Assembly (NCBI RefSeq): GCF_025517535.1
Contig: NZ_JAOPKC010000002.1
Coordinates: forward strand, 1 to 64,000
DNA length: 64,000 nucleotides
Origin: Halapricum hydrolyticum
GTDB taxonomy: Archaea; Halobacteriota; Halobacteria; Halobacteriales; Haloarculaceae
Reading direction: 5' to 3'
In this document: one piece after another, positions 34,206 to 42,368 of the stretch
How positions within the stretch are numbered: the first letter of the stretch is position 1
Layout of the letters: every line of letters begins with the position of its first letter
Notes under the pieces: model-generated
Databases searched by the model: none
What the model was told of the DNA's origin: nothing
The model's input: the letters and a program-made list of their open reading frames with translations, nothing else
Made by a program: the position numbers and the translations under genes

Positions 34206-35281
34206 CGACTATCACCTCCCTTGGAGACACCGATCTCGTCGGCACCGGCGAAGTTGAGTGCGATCTCCGCTCTGGCCTGTTCCCAGTGGTGGCAGGCGAC
34301 GGAGTGTTCGTCCTCGATCAGCTGGAACTCCGGATCGAAGGCGGTACACTCCTCGGACGCGAGCGGACATCGATCGGCGTAGGAACAGCCGTCCGGGACG
34401 TTGACGGGTGCTGGACTCTTTCCCGGGATGGGTTTCATGTCTTCGAGCGGGGCGTCGATGTTCGGTGTCGAGTTGAGCAGCGCCCGCGTGTAGGGATGCC
34501 CGGACTGACCGATGATCTGGTCTCGCGGCCCGGCTTCGACGAGCTCGAAGGCGTACAGCACCGCCATCCTGTCGGCCAGCGACGCGACCAGCGGCAGGTC
34601 GTGCGTGATGAACACCATCGTCACCTCGTACTTTTCTTTGAGGTCCTCGAGCAACATCAGGATCGACCGCTGCATCAACAGGTCCAGTGCGGCCGTCGGC
34701 TCGTCCATGACGAGCACTTCCGGCTCCAGGAGCATACTCAGGGCGATGAGCGCACGCTGTTGCATCCCGCCGCTGAGTTCGTGGGGATACGAGTCGAGGA
34801 CGCGCTCGGGATCGAGGTAGAGGTCAGAGAGAAGTTGCCGCGCGAAGTCCATCCCCTCGGAGACGTCCTCGTCGTGTGCTCGGAGGGTGTCCTTGAAGTG
34901 ACTCCCGACTTTCATTGTCGGGTTGAACGAGCTCATCGCACCCTGGAACACCATCGACACGTCTGCCCAGCGGTAGGATCTGAGCTCTTCGTCACTCAGG
35001 TTTAACACGTCGATTGTCGTGTCTTCGTCCGGGTGGTAGAGGATCTCCCCGGAGAGTCGCCCCGGGGCCGGAATGGCGTCGAGCATCGCCGAGGCGAGCA
35101 TCGACTTGCCGCTCCCGCTCTCGCCGACCACACCGACGATCTCGTCGCGTTCGATCGAGAAGGTGACGTCGTTCAGGACGTGGGTGTCTCCGCCGTCGTA
35201 GGTGACACTCGCGTTCTTTATCTCCAGTATCGGGTCTTCGACTTCGTCTGCTCCAGTCAGCTGTTGGCTTTCGATAGTCAT
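34202..35281 (-). CDS. oppD: Opp/Dpp-type ABC transporter ATPase, first subunit
   Basis: 359 residues. Walker A GESGSGKS at residues 53-60, Q-loop VFQGAMSSFNP, signature LSGGMQQRA, Walker B VLVMDEPTAALD and switch FITHDLPLVA. The C-terminal extension has the cysteine cluster GCSYADRCPLASEEC typical of OppD/DppD. The start codon directly follows the oppC stop. Part of the oppBCDF operon. Confidence 0.9.
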   Translation of the reverse strand: MTIESQQLTGADEVEDPILEIKNASVTYDGGDTHVLNDVTFSIERDEIVGVVGESGSGKSMLASAMLDAIPAPGRLSGEILYHPDEDTTIDVLNLSDEELRSYRWADVSMVFQGAMSSFNPTMKVGSHFKDTLRAHDEDVSEGMDFARQLLSDLYLDPERVLDSYPHELSGGMQQRALIALSMLLEPEVLVMDEPTAALDLLMQRSILMLLEDLKEKYEVTMVFITHDLPLVASLADRMAVLYAFELVEAGPRDQIIGQSGHPYTRALLNSTPNIDAPLEDMKPIPGKSPAPVNVPDGCSYADRCPLASEECTAFDPEFQLIEDEHSVACHHWEQARAEIALNFAGADEIGVSKGGDSR

Positions 35282-36298
35282 CTAGAGCACCTCCGTGGTC
35301 CTCGAGTCGCCTTCTTCCGCAGTCGATTCGGACTCCCCTGCCAGCCGAGTCCGGACACGGGGGTTGAACACCCGGTCCATGCCCTGTCCCAGCAGGATCA
35401 ACGAGAGGGAGATCCCCATGATGGCGATCATCGGGAAGATGAGCCAGTGTGCGGCCTGCCACGTGAACAGCGCACCGCCGCTGTAGGCGTAGTTCAGCGT
35501 GACGCCCCAGTTCTGGGTCGAGAAGGGCAACACGCCCAGGAAGAACAGCCCGATGGACGCGAACACGACGTACCGGGCTGCGAAGACGAAGTTCACCGTC
35601 ACGTACGGCATCAGGTTCGGGATGACGTCTTTCAGCAGGATACGCGGCGTGCTCATACCCATCGTCCGGGAGGCCTCCACGTAGTTGTCCTCGCGGATCG
35701 TCAGGACCTGCGAGCGCAACGATCGTCCGAGACCGGCCCAGTAGTTGACGTTGATGAGGATCCCGAGGACGATCGGGTTCTTGGGGTTGAACGTCACGGC
35801 GAGGATGATCACCAGCGGGAGACCGGGGATGGCCATCATCACGTCCGAGAACGACATGAGGACTCGATCGACCATTCCGCCCTTGTATCCGGCCAGCGTC
35901 CCGATGATCACGGCGATCACCGTCGCCCAGAGACCACCGGCGATGATCATCAGCAGGACGTCAGGCGTGGAGTGAATGATCAGCGACAGCAAGTCCACGC
36001 CCGACATCGTCGTCCCGAGCGGGTAATCCAGGCTCTGGAACGCCGTTTCGAGGCGTGGCGCCTGGTTCGTCGAGGGTGCACGGTAGAGGTCGAAGACCGC
36101 GACGAACGCCATCGCGATGTAGACACTCATGATAAGCAGCCCGATACGCGTGCGCCCGTCCGACCAGGCGACCAGCGCTGGCTTCCGGATCCGCTCCTCG
36201 AAATACTCGCTGAGTCTGTCCCGAAGCGTCACCTCCGGTGATTCGCTGCTCGCGCTTCGCCAGTTGACGTTCTCCTGTTTCTCGGCTTCAGTAGGCAT
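35282..36298 (-). CDS. oppC: Opp/Dpp-type ABC transporter permease, OppC-like
   Basis: 338 residues with an N-terminal cytoplasmic stretch, about six membrane segments and the permease EAA-type loop (NYVEASRTMGMSTPRILLKDVIPNLMPY). The ATG at 36298 is supported by ggtgag upstream and overlaps the end of oppB by 11 bases; a GTG three codons earlier is possible. Confidence 0.9.
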   Translation of the reverse strand: MPTEAEKQENVNWRSASSESPEVTLRDRLSEYFEERIRKPALVAWSDGRTRIGLLIMSVYIAMAFVAVFDLYRAPSTNQAPRLETAFQSLDYPLGTTMSGVDLLSLIIHSTPDVLLMIIAGGLWATVIAVIIGTLAGYKGGMVDRVLMSFSDVMMAIPGLPLVIILAVTFNPKNPIVLGILINVNYWAGLGRSLRSQVLTIREDNYVEASRTMGMSTPRILLKDVIPNLMPYVTVNFVFAARYVVFASIGLFFLGVLPFSTQNWGVTLNYAYSGGALFTWQAAHWLIFPMIAIMGISLSLILLGQGMDRVFNPRVRTRLAGESESTAEEGDSRTTEVL

Positions 36299-37289
36299 CG
36301 GACTCACCCTGGCTGATTCGTGGGTCGATCTTGCTGTAGGTCAGGTCCGCGATGTAGACGCCGATCACCAGTGCGACTGTGATGACCAGGAACGTCCCCA
36401 TCATCAGGGGGTAATCGTTGGACTCGAGCGCGGACCACAGGTAGTACCCGAGCCCGGGATAGGAGAATATCTGTTCGAGAATCACGGTACCGCCGAGGCG
36501 GAAGCCAAGCAGCAGGAGGAACCCGGTGTACAAGGGGAGAATCGCGTTCCGGGCGACGTACCACGTCGCGATTCGTCGATCAGCCAGCCCGCGGAGTCGG
36601 GCCACCTCCACGTAGTCGTTGCCCAGCACCTGGATGCTGTTGCCGCGCATCGCGAGTGCCTGTCCGCCGATACCGCCGATGGTGTAGGAGAAGATCGGGA
36701 GCGCGGCGTGTTCGAGGGCGCTCACCAAAAACTCCAGCGTCAGCCCGGGCTCGACGTCAGTCCCGTGCGTCCCGGCGGTCGGGAACCACTGGAACTGGTA
36801 GGCCAGGATGAACAGAGCGAGTACGGCGATCACGTAGAACGGGATGGACATCAGGCTGATCGAGAGAGCCGAGATGGCTTTGTCGAACCGGGAGCCTTCC
36901 CAGTACGCCTGGATCGCGCCGAGCAAGATTCCGAACAGGAAGATGAGGACCGTCGAGACGAGGACGATGAAGACGGTCCAGGGAACTGCCTCCGCGACGA
37001 CCTGCGCGACGGGTTTCCCGAGCGAGATTGACTCGCCGAAGTCGCCTTGCATGGCCGAGAGCATGTAATCGATGTACTGCCTCCAGAGCGGTGCGTCCGG
37101 CTGGATGTTCTGGAGGTTGGCGATGCGCGCATCCACTTCCGAGGCGGGCACGCCCTGCCTGAGCAGTCTGACGCGAAGCTGTGTGAACGGTCCACCTGGA
37201 AGGAGTCGAATCAACCCGAACGTAAGGCTAGTAACTATGAATACGGTTGCGAACACCCTGGCCGTTCGGCGAATATAATAATTTCCCAT
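36288..37289 (-). CDS. oppB: Opp/Dpp-type ABC transporter permease, OppB-like
   Basis: 333 residues with the standard OppB layout: first segment near the N-terminus, a long extracellular loop (PDAPLWRQYIDYMLSAMQGDFGESI), then a block of membrane segments and the EAA-type loop (NDYVEVARLRGLADRRIATWYVARNAILP). It has its own TATA element 26 bases before the ATG, so oppBCDF can be transcribed separately from oppA. Confidence 0.9.
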   Translation of the reverse strand: MGNYYIRRTARVFATVFIVTSLTFGLIRLLPGGPFTQLRVRLLRQGVPASEVDARIANLQNIQPDAPLWRQYIDYMLSAMQGDFGESISLGKPVAQVVAEAVPWTVFIVLVSTVLIFLFGILLGAIQAYWEGSRFDKAISALSISLMSIPFYVIAVLALFILAYQFQWFPTAGTHGTDVEPGLTLEFLVSALEHAALPIFSYTIGGIGGQALAMRGNSIQVLGNDYVEVARLRGLADRRIATWYVARNAILPLYTGFLLLLGFRLGGTVILEQIFSYPGLGYYLWSALESNDYPLMMGTFLVITVALVIGVYIADLTYSKIDPRISQGESDAY

Positions 37290-37309
37290 AATCGTGATTT
37301 CGAATAGTG

Positions 37310-37320
37310 CTATATATTTT
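37310..37320 (-). promoter_or_regulatory. TATA box before oppB
   Basis: AAAATATATAG on the minus strand, centred about 26 bases before the oppB ATG at 37289, in the 66-base gap after oppA. Fits a leaderless promoter. Confidence 0.6.
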
Positions 37321-37355
37321 TGTTGGTATGAGCGGCTGTTCTCCGATCGTCAATC

Positions 37356-39161
37356 CTAGTTCCCTTCAGCGGTTAGCTTGCCGACGCGCGGCAGCCACTG
37401 GGTGGCCCACTTGACGCCGAGCGCGGGATCGTCTTCCGACGGGGCACTGAAGTCCTGACTGCTGATCCACGTCTGCTCTTGCTTCTCGGTAACGCCCAGG
37501 AAGGGCAGCGTCTGGTTGTGGTGCCACGCCACCCGACGGATGACCTCGGTCACCTCGTCTTCGTCGGTCATAGTCGCGACTTGCTTGATCTCTTCGAGCG
37601 GGCTGATCGTCATCTCGCCGGAGCCGTCCATCGCGGGGATAGTCTTCTCTCCGGTCGGGAATTCGTGTCCGCCGTCGATGTCGGGGCACTGCATCTCCCA
37701 GCGGAGCGGATAGAAGGGGAACGACGACCGTGCGCCGCCGGGCAGCCAGTAGAACGCACCAAGCGCGAAGTTGTTCTCGACATACCCACCGAAGTAGTCA
37801 CCCATCGGCTTCGAGTCGATCTCCAGGTCGAACCCGAAGGAGTTCAGCTGGTCGACGACGGTGTTGGTCGCCGTCGTCCAGTCGGTCCACCCTGCCGGTG
37901 TAACGTACGTCGCACTGATCGCGTTTCCGTCGCTGTCCTGCCACGTGCCGCCGCTCTTGCTGTAGCCGGCGTCGCGAAGCAGGTCGGCGGCCTTCTGGTC
38001 CTGCGTCGAGGACTTCCCGTACGACTCGAAGTTGTCCATGTCGTCACCGAGCCACCCCTCCTGGTCGCCGGCCGCGATACCGGTAACCACGTCGGGAGCC
38101 ACCTTCGTCCGCGGACCGGCGTTCCCGGCGACTGCCTCCCGGTTGACGACGTGTGCGACCGCTTTGCGGACGTTCAGCTTGCCGAAGTGTTCGTGATCGT
38201 GGTTGAACACGATACCGTACCCCCACTTCGCGGGCGTGTTGATCTCCTGCGTGTGACCTGGCATGCTGTTGGCGATGTTCGGTGGAGCGAACAGGCTGTA
38301 CATGCCATCGAGTTCCCCACCCATCAGCCCCTGCTGGAGCGAGGTGTTGTCAGAGCGGTTCAGCAACTGGATGCGGGTGAAGTTCACGTTGTCCGCGTTG
38401 TAGTACTCCTCGTTGCGCGTGAGCTCCCAGGACTGCTTGTCCTTGGAATCGAAACTGAACGAGCCGTTGGCGACGACGTCTTCCTCCCACGCGAACTCCT
38501 GGTACGCAGAGGCTTCCTTGTCGAGGAATTCCTTGTAGACTGGGTGGTAGGCGAAGATGCGGTCTCCCTGGGACCCGATCGCGTGTTTGAGCAGGAGGGG
38601 GTTCGTCTCCTCTTTGAGCTGGAAGACGACGGTCTTCTCGTCTTCGCCCTCTTCGACGCTGTCGGCGAAGTCCCAGATTGCCGCCCCTGTCTTCTTCTGC
38701 AACCGGAACTGTGTCAGGAGGTCACGTGCGGTAACCGGCTCCCCGGTGTCCCAGTTGAGGTCCTCTCGGATCTTGAGTGTGAACGTCGTGCCGTCGACGG
38801 ACCAGTCCTCGAGTCCCGCCATCCCGAACTCCTTCGTCTCGAAGTTGTAGGACACGAACCGCTCGAAGACGTGTGACCCGGGGATGACGTCGTAGTTCTG
38901 TGTCGCGTCCGGATTGAGGTGCATGTTCGCGGGAACACCGTTGTTCGTCGCGCCGACGAACGCGGTGTCGTACACCGTCGAACCACCGTTGCCGTTGCCG
39001 TTGCCGTTACCGTTGCCGTTGCCGTTGCCGTTACCGTTACCGTTGCCGTCGTCGCTTCCGCCGCCACAGCCCGCAAGCGCGGCTGCTCCAGACACTCCTG
39101 TAAGACGAATGAATTGTCTACGATTCACTAGGTCACCGTATCCGCTGCTGTCGTTCGACAT
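37356..39161 (-). CDS. oppA: Opp-type substrate-binding lipoprotein (family 5)
   Basis: 601 residues. The N-terminus has a Tat motif and lipobox (NRRQFIRLTGVSGAAALAGC), then a flexible Gly-Asn repeat linker of about 22 residues, then an SBP family 5 domain (HVFERFVSYNFETKEFGMAGLEDWSVDGTTFTLKI is split over its first lobe). The ATG at 39161 is chosen because the upstream in-frame residues are unrelated. The family binds peptides or oligosaccharides; the locus suggests laminari-oligosaccharides. A TATA element lies about 30 bases upstream. Confidence 0.88.
   Translation of the reverse strand: MSNDSSGYGDLVNRRQFIRLTGVSGAAALAGCGGGSDDGNGNGNGNGNGNGNGNGNGNGGSTVYDTAFVGATNNGVPANMHLNPDATQNYDVIPGSHVFERFVSYNFETKEFGMAGLEDWSVDGTTFTLKIREDLNWDTGEPVTARDLLTQFRLQKKTGAAIWDFADSVEEGEDEKTVVFQLKEETNPLLLKHAIGSQGDRIFAYHPVYKEFLDKEASAYQEFAWEEDVVANGSFSFDSKDKQSWELTRNEEYYNADNVNFTRIQLLNRSDNTSLQQGLMGGELDGMYSLFAPPNIANSMPGHTQEINTPAKWGYGIVFNHDHEHFGKLNVRKAVAHVVNREAVAGNAGPRTKVAPDVVTGIAAGDQEGWLGDDMDNFESYGKSSTQDQKAADLLRDAGYSKSGGTWQDSDGNAISATYVTPAGWTDWTTATNTVVDQLNSFGFDLEIDSKPMGDYFGGYVENNFALGAFYWLPGGARSSFPFYPLRWEMQCPDIDGGHEFPTGEKTIPAMDGSGEMTISPLEEIKQVATMTDEDEVTEVIRRVAWHHNQTLPFLGVTEKQEQTWISSQDFSAPSEDDPALGVKWATQWLPRVGKLTAEGN
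38986..39048 (-). repeat. Hexanucleotide repeat coding the Gly-Asn linker of OppA
   Basis: About ten and a half tandem copies of ccgttg or ccgtta (GGCAAC or GGTAAC on the coding strand), each coding Gly-Asn. The linker separates the lipid anchor from the binding domain. Such repeats can change length by slippage in multiples of two residues without breaking the frame. Confidence 0.85.
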
Positions 39162-39184
39162 AGTTCGTGCACAAAGGGCACCCG

Positions 39185-39198
39185 ATACATAATAAATC
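39185..39198 (-). promoter_or_regulatory. TATA box of oppA
   Basis: GATTTATTATGT on the minus strand, about 30 bases before the ATG at 39161. Leaderless spacing. Confidence 0.5.
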
Positions 39199-39362
39199 CT
39201 TTGGTAAATTAGCAATGAGTATACATCACATGGTACCTCGATCCCGGAACAGCGAGGACACGAGTATCGCGACATCCTCGCGAGAAACATCGGACGGTGT
39301 CGACCGACTACTCCGTTGATTCTGGGGAAAAGGTTAACAATGAGAATACAGAATTCGAAGCA

Positions 39363-40664
39363 ATGTCCGCAGATGATCCTCGGCGACCAGACAGGCGAGA
39401 GTTCGTCAAGGCGGCCGTCGCGATCGGTGGGACGAGTGCGCTGACGGCGTGTCTCGAGCGCGAACGCCGGAAACTACAGACGGAGACGGCGTCCGACGAA
39501 ATCGAGTTCCCTCGCGGGAGTCCGAAGACTGTCCCGACAGGACAACACCGCTGGGGCGAGTTCCTCGTCCGCGATGCGCACGGTAACACTGTCCCGCCCC
39601 AGCAACTGGTCGTGCTCGGACTCCGCTACGAGGGGTCGGGACGGCCGACGACGGACCAGCGAGAACAGGTCGACGATGCACTGGGAACGCTCGAACGGGC
39701 GTTCCAGTGGGGGACCGGCGGCGACGCCGGCGCGGCGTTCAACCGGGGACTGCTGTTCACGCTGGCGTACAGCCCGAGCTACTTCCAGACCGTGGGCGAC
39801 GTTCCCGACTCGCTGGTCCCGCAGTCCGAACTGGTGGCGGCCGTCGATGAAGACCCGGCCAGCGCCGACACCTACGACGCGATCATGCTACTCGCAAGCG
39901 ACGTCGGCGCAGTCGTCCTCGCCGCCGAAGCGGCACTGTTCGGCCGGACCGAGACGGTCAATGGACTGGCAGTGGAGGCGACCTTCGAAGGTGTCTTCTC
40001 CCGGGCTGGCCGCCACACCGGATTCATCGGCAAAGGGATGCCGGCCGACAGGCTCGACGAGGACCGGATCCCGGAGGACGCACCGCTCTCGATGGGATTC
40101 AAGTCCGGCTTCCGTGACAACCTTCCCAGCGAGGACAGGGTCACGATCCCGGACGGACCGTTCGCCGGCGGGACCACCGTCGCTTCCTCGACGCTCACCA
40201 TCGACCTCGATCGCTGGTACGACCAGTCCCACCGCGAACGGGTCGCGGAGATGTTCTGTCCCGCACACGATCCCGAGGCAGTCGGTGAGACGGGAGCGAA
40301 ACTCGGCGCCGATAGCGGCGTCACCGAGGATCACGCCGAATCAGTCTCCGAACACGCAGCCGAATACGGGCGCGTCGGTCACGCCCAGAAAACTGCCCGG
40401 GCACGCGACGAGGACTTCGAGCCGACGATCCTCCGGCGGACAGAGGGAATCGCGACGGACGTCGCCGACGGCGTGGGCTTCCAGTTTAACTCCATCCAGG
40501 CGCACGTCGAGGATTTCATCGAGACGCGCCGGACGATGAATCCGGACGAGTACGACGACGACGTCGCCCCCGAAAACCACGGCATCGCCGATTACCTCGA
40601 CACGGAGCGCCGCGGCATCTACCTGGCCCCGCCCCGGAGCGACTGGGCCCTCCCGGAGGTGTAA
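39363..40664 (+). CDS. Tat-exported DyP-peroxidase-like protein (DUF7405-like), copy A
   Basis: 433 residues with a Tat signal and Cys (DRREFVKAAVAIGGTSALTAC). It is a paralogue of the protein at 55004-56284. The C-terminal half follows the DyP peroxidase pattern: MGFKSGFRDN (residues 244-253) lines up with the GFxDG motif, then a GGTT strand, TIDLDRWY, a conserved VGHAQK His at 340, ILRR, and FQFNSIQAHVEDFIETRR. The catalytic Asp position is Ser248. It starts in the gap divergent from oppA and is followed after three bases by an FG-GAP lipoprotein gene. DUF name is recalled; a heme cofactor is inferred. Confidence 0.75.
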   Translation: MSADDPRRPDRREFVKAAVAIGGTSALTACLERERRKLQTETASDEIEFPRGSPKTVPTGQHRWGEFLVRDAHGNTVPPQQLVVLGLRYEGSGRPTTDQREQVDDALGTLERAFQWGTGGDAGAAFNRGLLFTLAYSPSYFQTVGDVPDSLVPQSELVAAVDEDPASADTYDAIMLLASDVGAVVLAAEAALFGRTETVNGLAVEATFEGVFSRAGRHTGFIGKGMPADRLDEDRIPEDAPLSMGFKSGFRDNLPSEDRVTIPDGPFAGGTTVASSTLTIDLDRWYDQSHRERVAEMFCPAHDPEAVGETGAKLGADSGVTEDHAESVSEHAAEYGRVGHAQKTARARDEDFEPTILRRTEGIATDVADGVGFQFNSIQAHVEDFIETRRTMNPDEYDDDVAPENHGIADYLDTERRGIYLAPPRSDWALPEV

Positions 40665-40667
40665 CCG

Positions 40668-42320
40668 ATGGGGCGCTACGCACTCCTCGTCGGCCTGGTA
40701 GCGCTCGTCGCGCTCGCCGGTTGCGTCGGCGGGTCGGGCCTCCTCGGAACGGACGCCGACTCCGAACCGGCCAGGCTCGCTTTCGAGGACGTTACCGAAG
40801 ACGTCGGTCTCACCTACGAGGCCGACGGGACCGGCGTCGGGAACGGCAACTCGGGCGTCTACACCGCTGACACCGACGACGACGGGTGGACCGACGTGCT
40901 CGCGCTCGGCGGCGATCGGCCCGTTCTGTTCTCCAATGAGCGGGGAACGTTCGAGCGCTCGGGTGCCCTCCCGACCCTCGACAGACGGTTCAAAAGCGCC
41001 GCGTTCGTCGACGTCGAGGGCGACGGCTGGATCGATCTGCTGCTGTTCGCGCACGACGGCACGGTCGTCTCGCTGCGCAACGACGCGGGACAGTTCGAGC
41101 GGGCCGACTACGAACTGGATGACCTCACCTACCCGCTCGGTGCGGCCGCCGCCGACTACGACGACGACGGTGACACCGACCTGTTCGTCTACCAGTCCGG
41201 CGCCTGGAGCGAGCACAAACCCGTGGGATACCTCCGGCCAGACAGTTCGATCACGACGGACAACGGCAACCCGAACGTCCTCTACGAGAACGTCGGCGGC
41301 ACGTACGAACGCGTCACCGCTACCTCCATCGAGGGCGCTCACTGGAGTCTGGCAGCGAGCTTCACCGACCTGACCGGTGACGGCCGGCCGGACATCCACG
41401 TCGCCAACGACTACAACAACGACACGCTCTACCTGAACCGCGGTGGCTCCTTCGAACGGCGTGAACTCGCCGGCTCGACCGCACGGAACGGGATGGCCTC
41501 CGAGACGGCCGACCTGACCGGTGATGGGCGCCAGGACGTCTTCGTCACGAACATCTGGTTCCCGGATCTCCAGGCGAACATATCAGAGGAGCGCTACGAG
41601 CGAATCAAGCGCCTCCTCGAACACGTCATCCACTCCGGCCGCACGAAGGGAAACACCCTCCTCGTCGGCCAGTCGAACGGAACGCTGCGTGACCGGGCGG
41701 ACGAACTCGGCGTCCGTCACGGCGGGTGGGGCTGGGCCGCGGCTGCGACGGACTTCGACAACGACGGCGACCGCGACCTGGTTCACACGACCCAGAACGT
41801 CATTCGGGTCGACAGGGACGATCCAGTCTACACGCGTCCGATGGTCTTCCAGCGGGACGGCGAGCGGTTCTCACGGGTCAGCAAGGACGTCAACGGCATG
41901 AGAGAGACGAACGGACGCGGAATGGCGAGCCTCGACTTCGACAACGACGGCGCCCGGGAACTCGTTGTCGCGACGTACGACAGCGAGTTCGCCGTCTACG
42001 ATAACGCCGCCACAGACGGACGGCGGAGTATCCAGTTCCGTGCCACCACGGAGAGTGGAGCAACCGCACTCGGAGCCGTCGTGACTGTCACGGCTGGGGA
42101 CGCCGAGTGGACCGTCCACCAGTCGAGCAACACCGATTTCCTCTCGCAGGACTCCCGGATCGAACACCTCGGTGTCGGTGACGCGAAGGCGGTTACAGTC
42201 CACGTCGAGTGGCCCGACGGGACCGAACAGCGGTTCGAAGACGTGGCTACGAACCGGCGAGTTCGGCTGACGAAATCCGGTCTCGTCGGTCTTCGGGATC
42301 TCGACGGCCCGCGAGAGTGA
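40668..42320 (+). CDS. FG-GAP/VCBS repeat lipoprotein with ASPIC/UnbV C-terminus
   Basis: 550 residues, lipobox LVALVALAGC near the N-terminus. Repeats with acidic calcium-binding loops follow (DTDDDGWTDVLAL, DVEGDGWIDLLLF, DYDDDGDTDLFVY, DLTGDGRPDIHVA, DLTGDGRQDVFVT, DFDNDGDRDLVHT, DFDNDGARELVVA), giving a beta-propeller of integrin/CRTAC1 type, and the C-terminal ASPIC/UnbV domain (SRIEHLGVGDAKAVTVHVEW) closes it. Surface-attached, perhaps polysaccharide- or protein-binding. It is co-transcribed with the preceding DyP-like gene. Confidence 0.87.
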   Translation: MGRYALLVGLVALVALAGCVGGSGLLGTDADSEPARLAFEDVTEDVGLTYEADGTGVGNGNSGVYTADTDDDGWTDVLALGGDRPVLFSNERGTFERSGALPTLDRRFKSAAFVDVEGDGWIDLLLFAHDGTVVSLRNDAGQFERADYELDDLTYPLGAAAADYDDDGDTDLFVYQSGAWSEHKPVGYLRPDSSITTDNGNPNVLYENVGGTYERVTATSIEGAHWSLAASFTDLTGDGRPDIHVANDYNNDTLYLNRGGSFERRELAGSTARNGMASETADLTGDGRQDVFVTNIWFPDLQANISEERYERIKRLLEHVIHSGRTKGNTLLVGQSNGTLRDRADELGVRHGGWGWAAAATDFDNDGDRDLVHTTQNVIRVDRDDPVYTRPMVFQRDGERFSRVSKDVNGMRETNGRGMASLDFDNDGARELVVATYDSEFAVYDNAATDGRRSIQFRATTESGATALGAVVTVTAGDAEWTVHQSSNTDFLSQDSRIEHLGVGDAKAVTVHVEWPDGTEQRFEDVATNRRVRLTKSGLVGLRDLDGPRE

Positions 42321-42338
42321 AGCGTGAAACACGCAAAG

Positions 42339-42350
42339 TTTTAAATATAG
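42339..42350 (+). promoter_or_regulatory. TATA box of the GH3 gene
   Basis: TTTTAAATATAG centred about 24 bases before the ATG at 42369. A short CCCA-GCTT-TGGG inverted repeat (42356-42367) lies at the expected transcription start and could be a regulator site. Confidence 0.65.
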
Positions 42351-42368
42351 AGTATCCCAGCTTTGGGT

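Noticed and set aside
37479..38876. 465-residue plus-strand frame inside oppA
   Set aside because: Antisense shadow of oppA; low-complexity composition and no promoter.
38986..39048. CRISPR-like regular repeat
   Set aside because: It is a short hexanucleotide repeat coding a Gly-Asn linker within oppA, without spacers.
42356..42367. Strong operator claim for the CCCA-GCTT-TGGG repeat at the GH3 start
   Set aside because: Arms are only four bases and do not extend; no matching site was seen before oppA, oppB or the GH81 gene, so it is mentioned only as a possibility.
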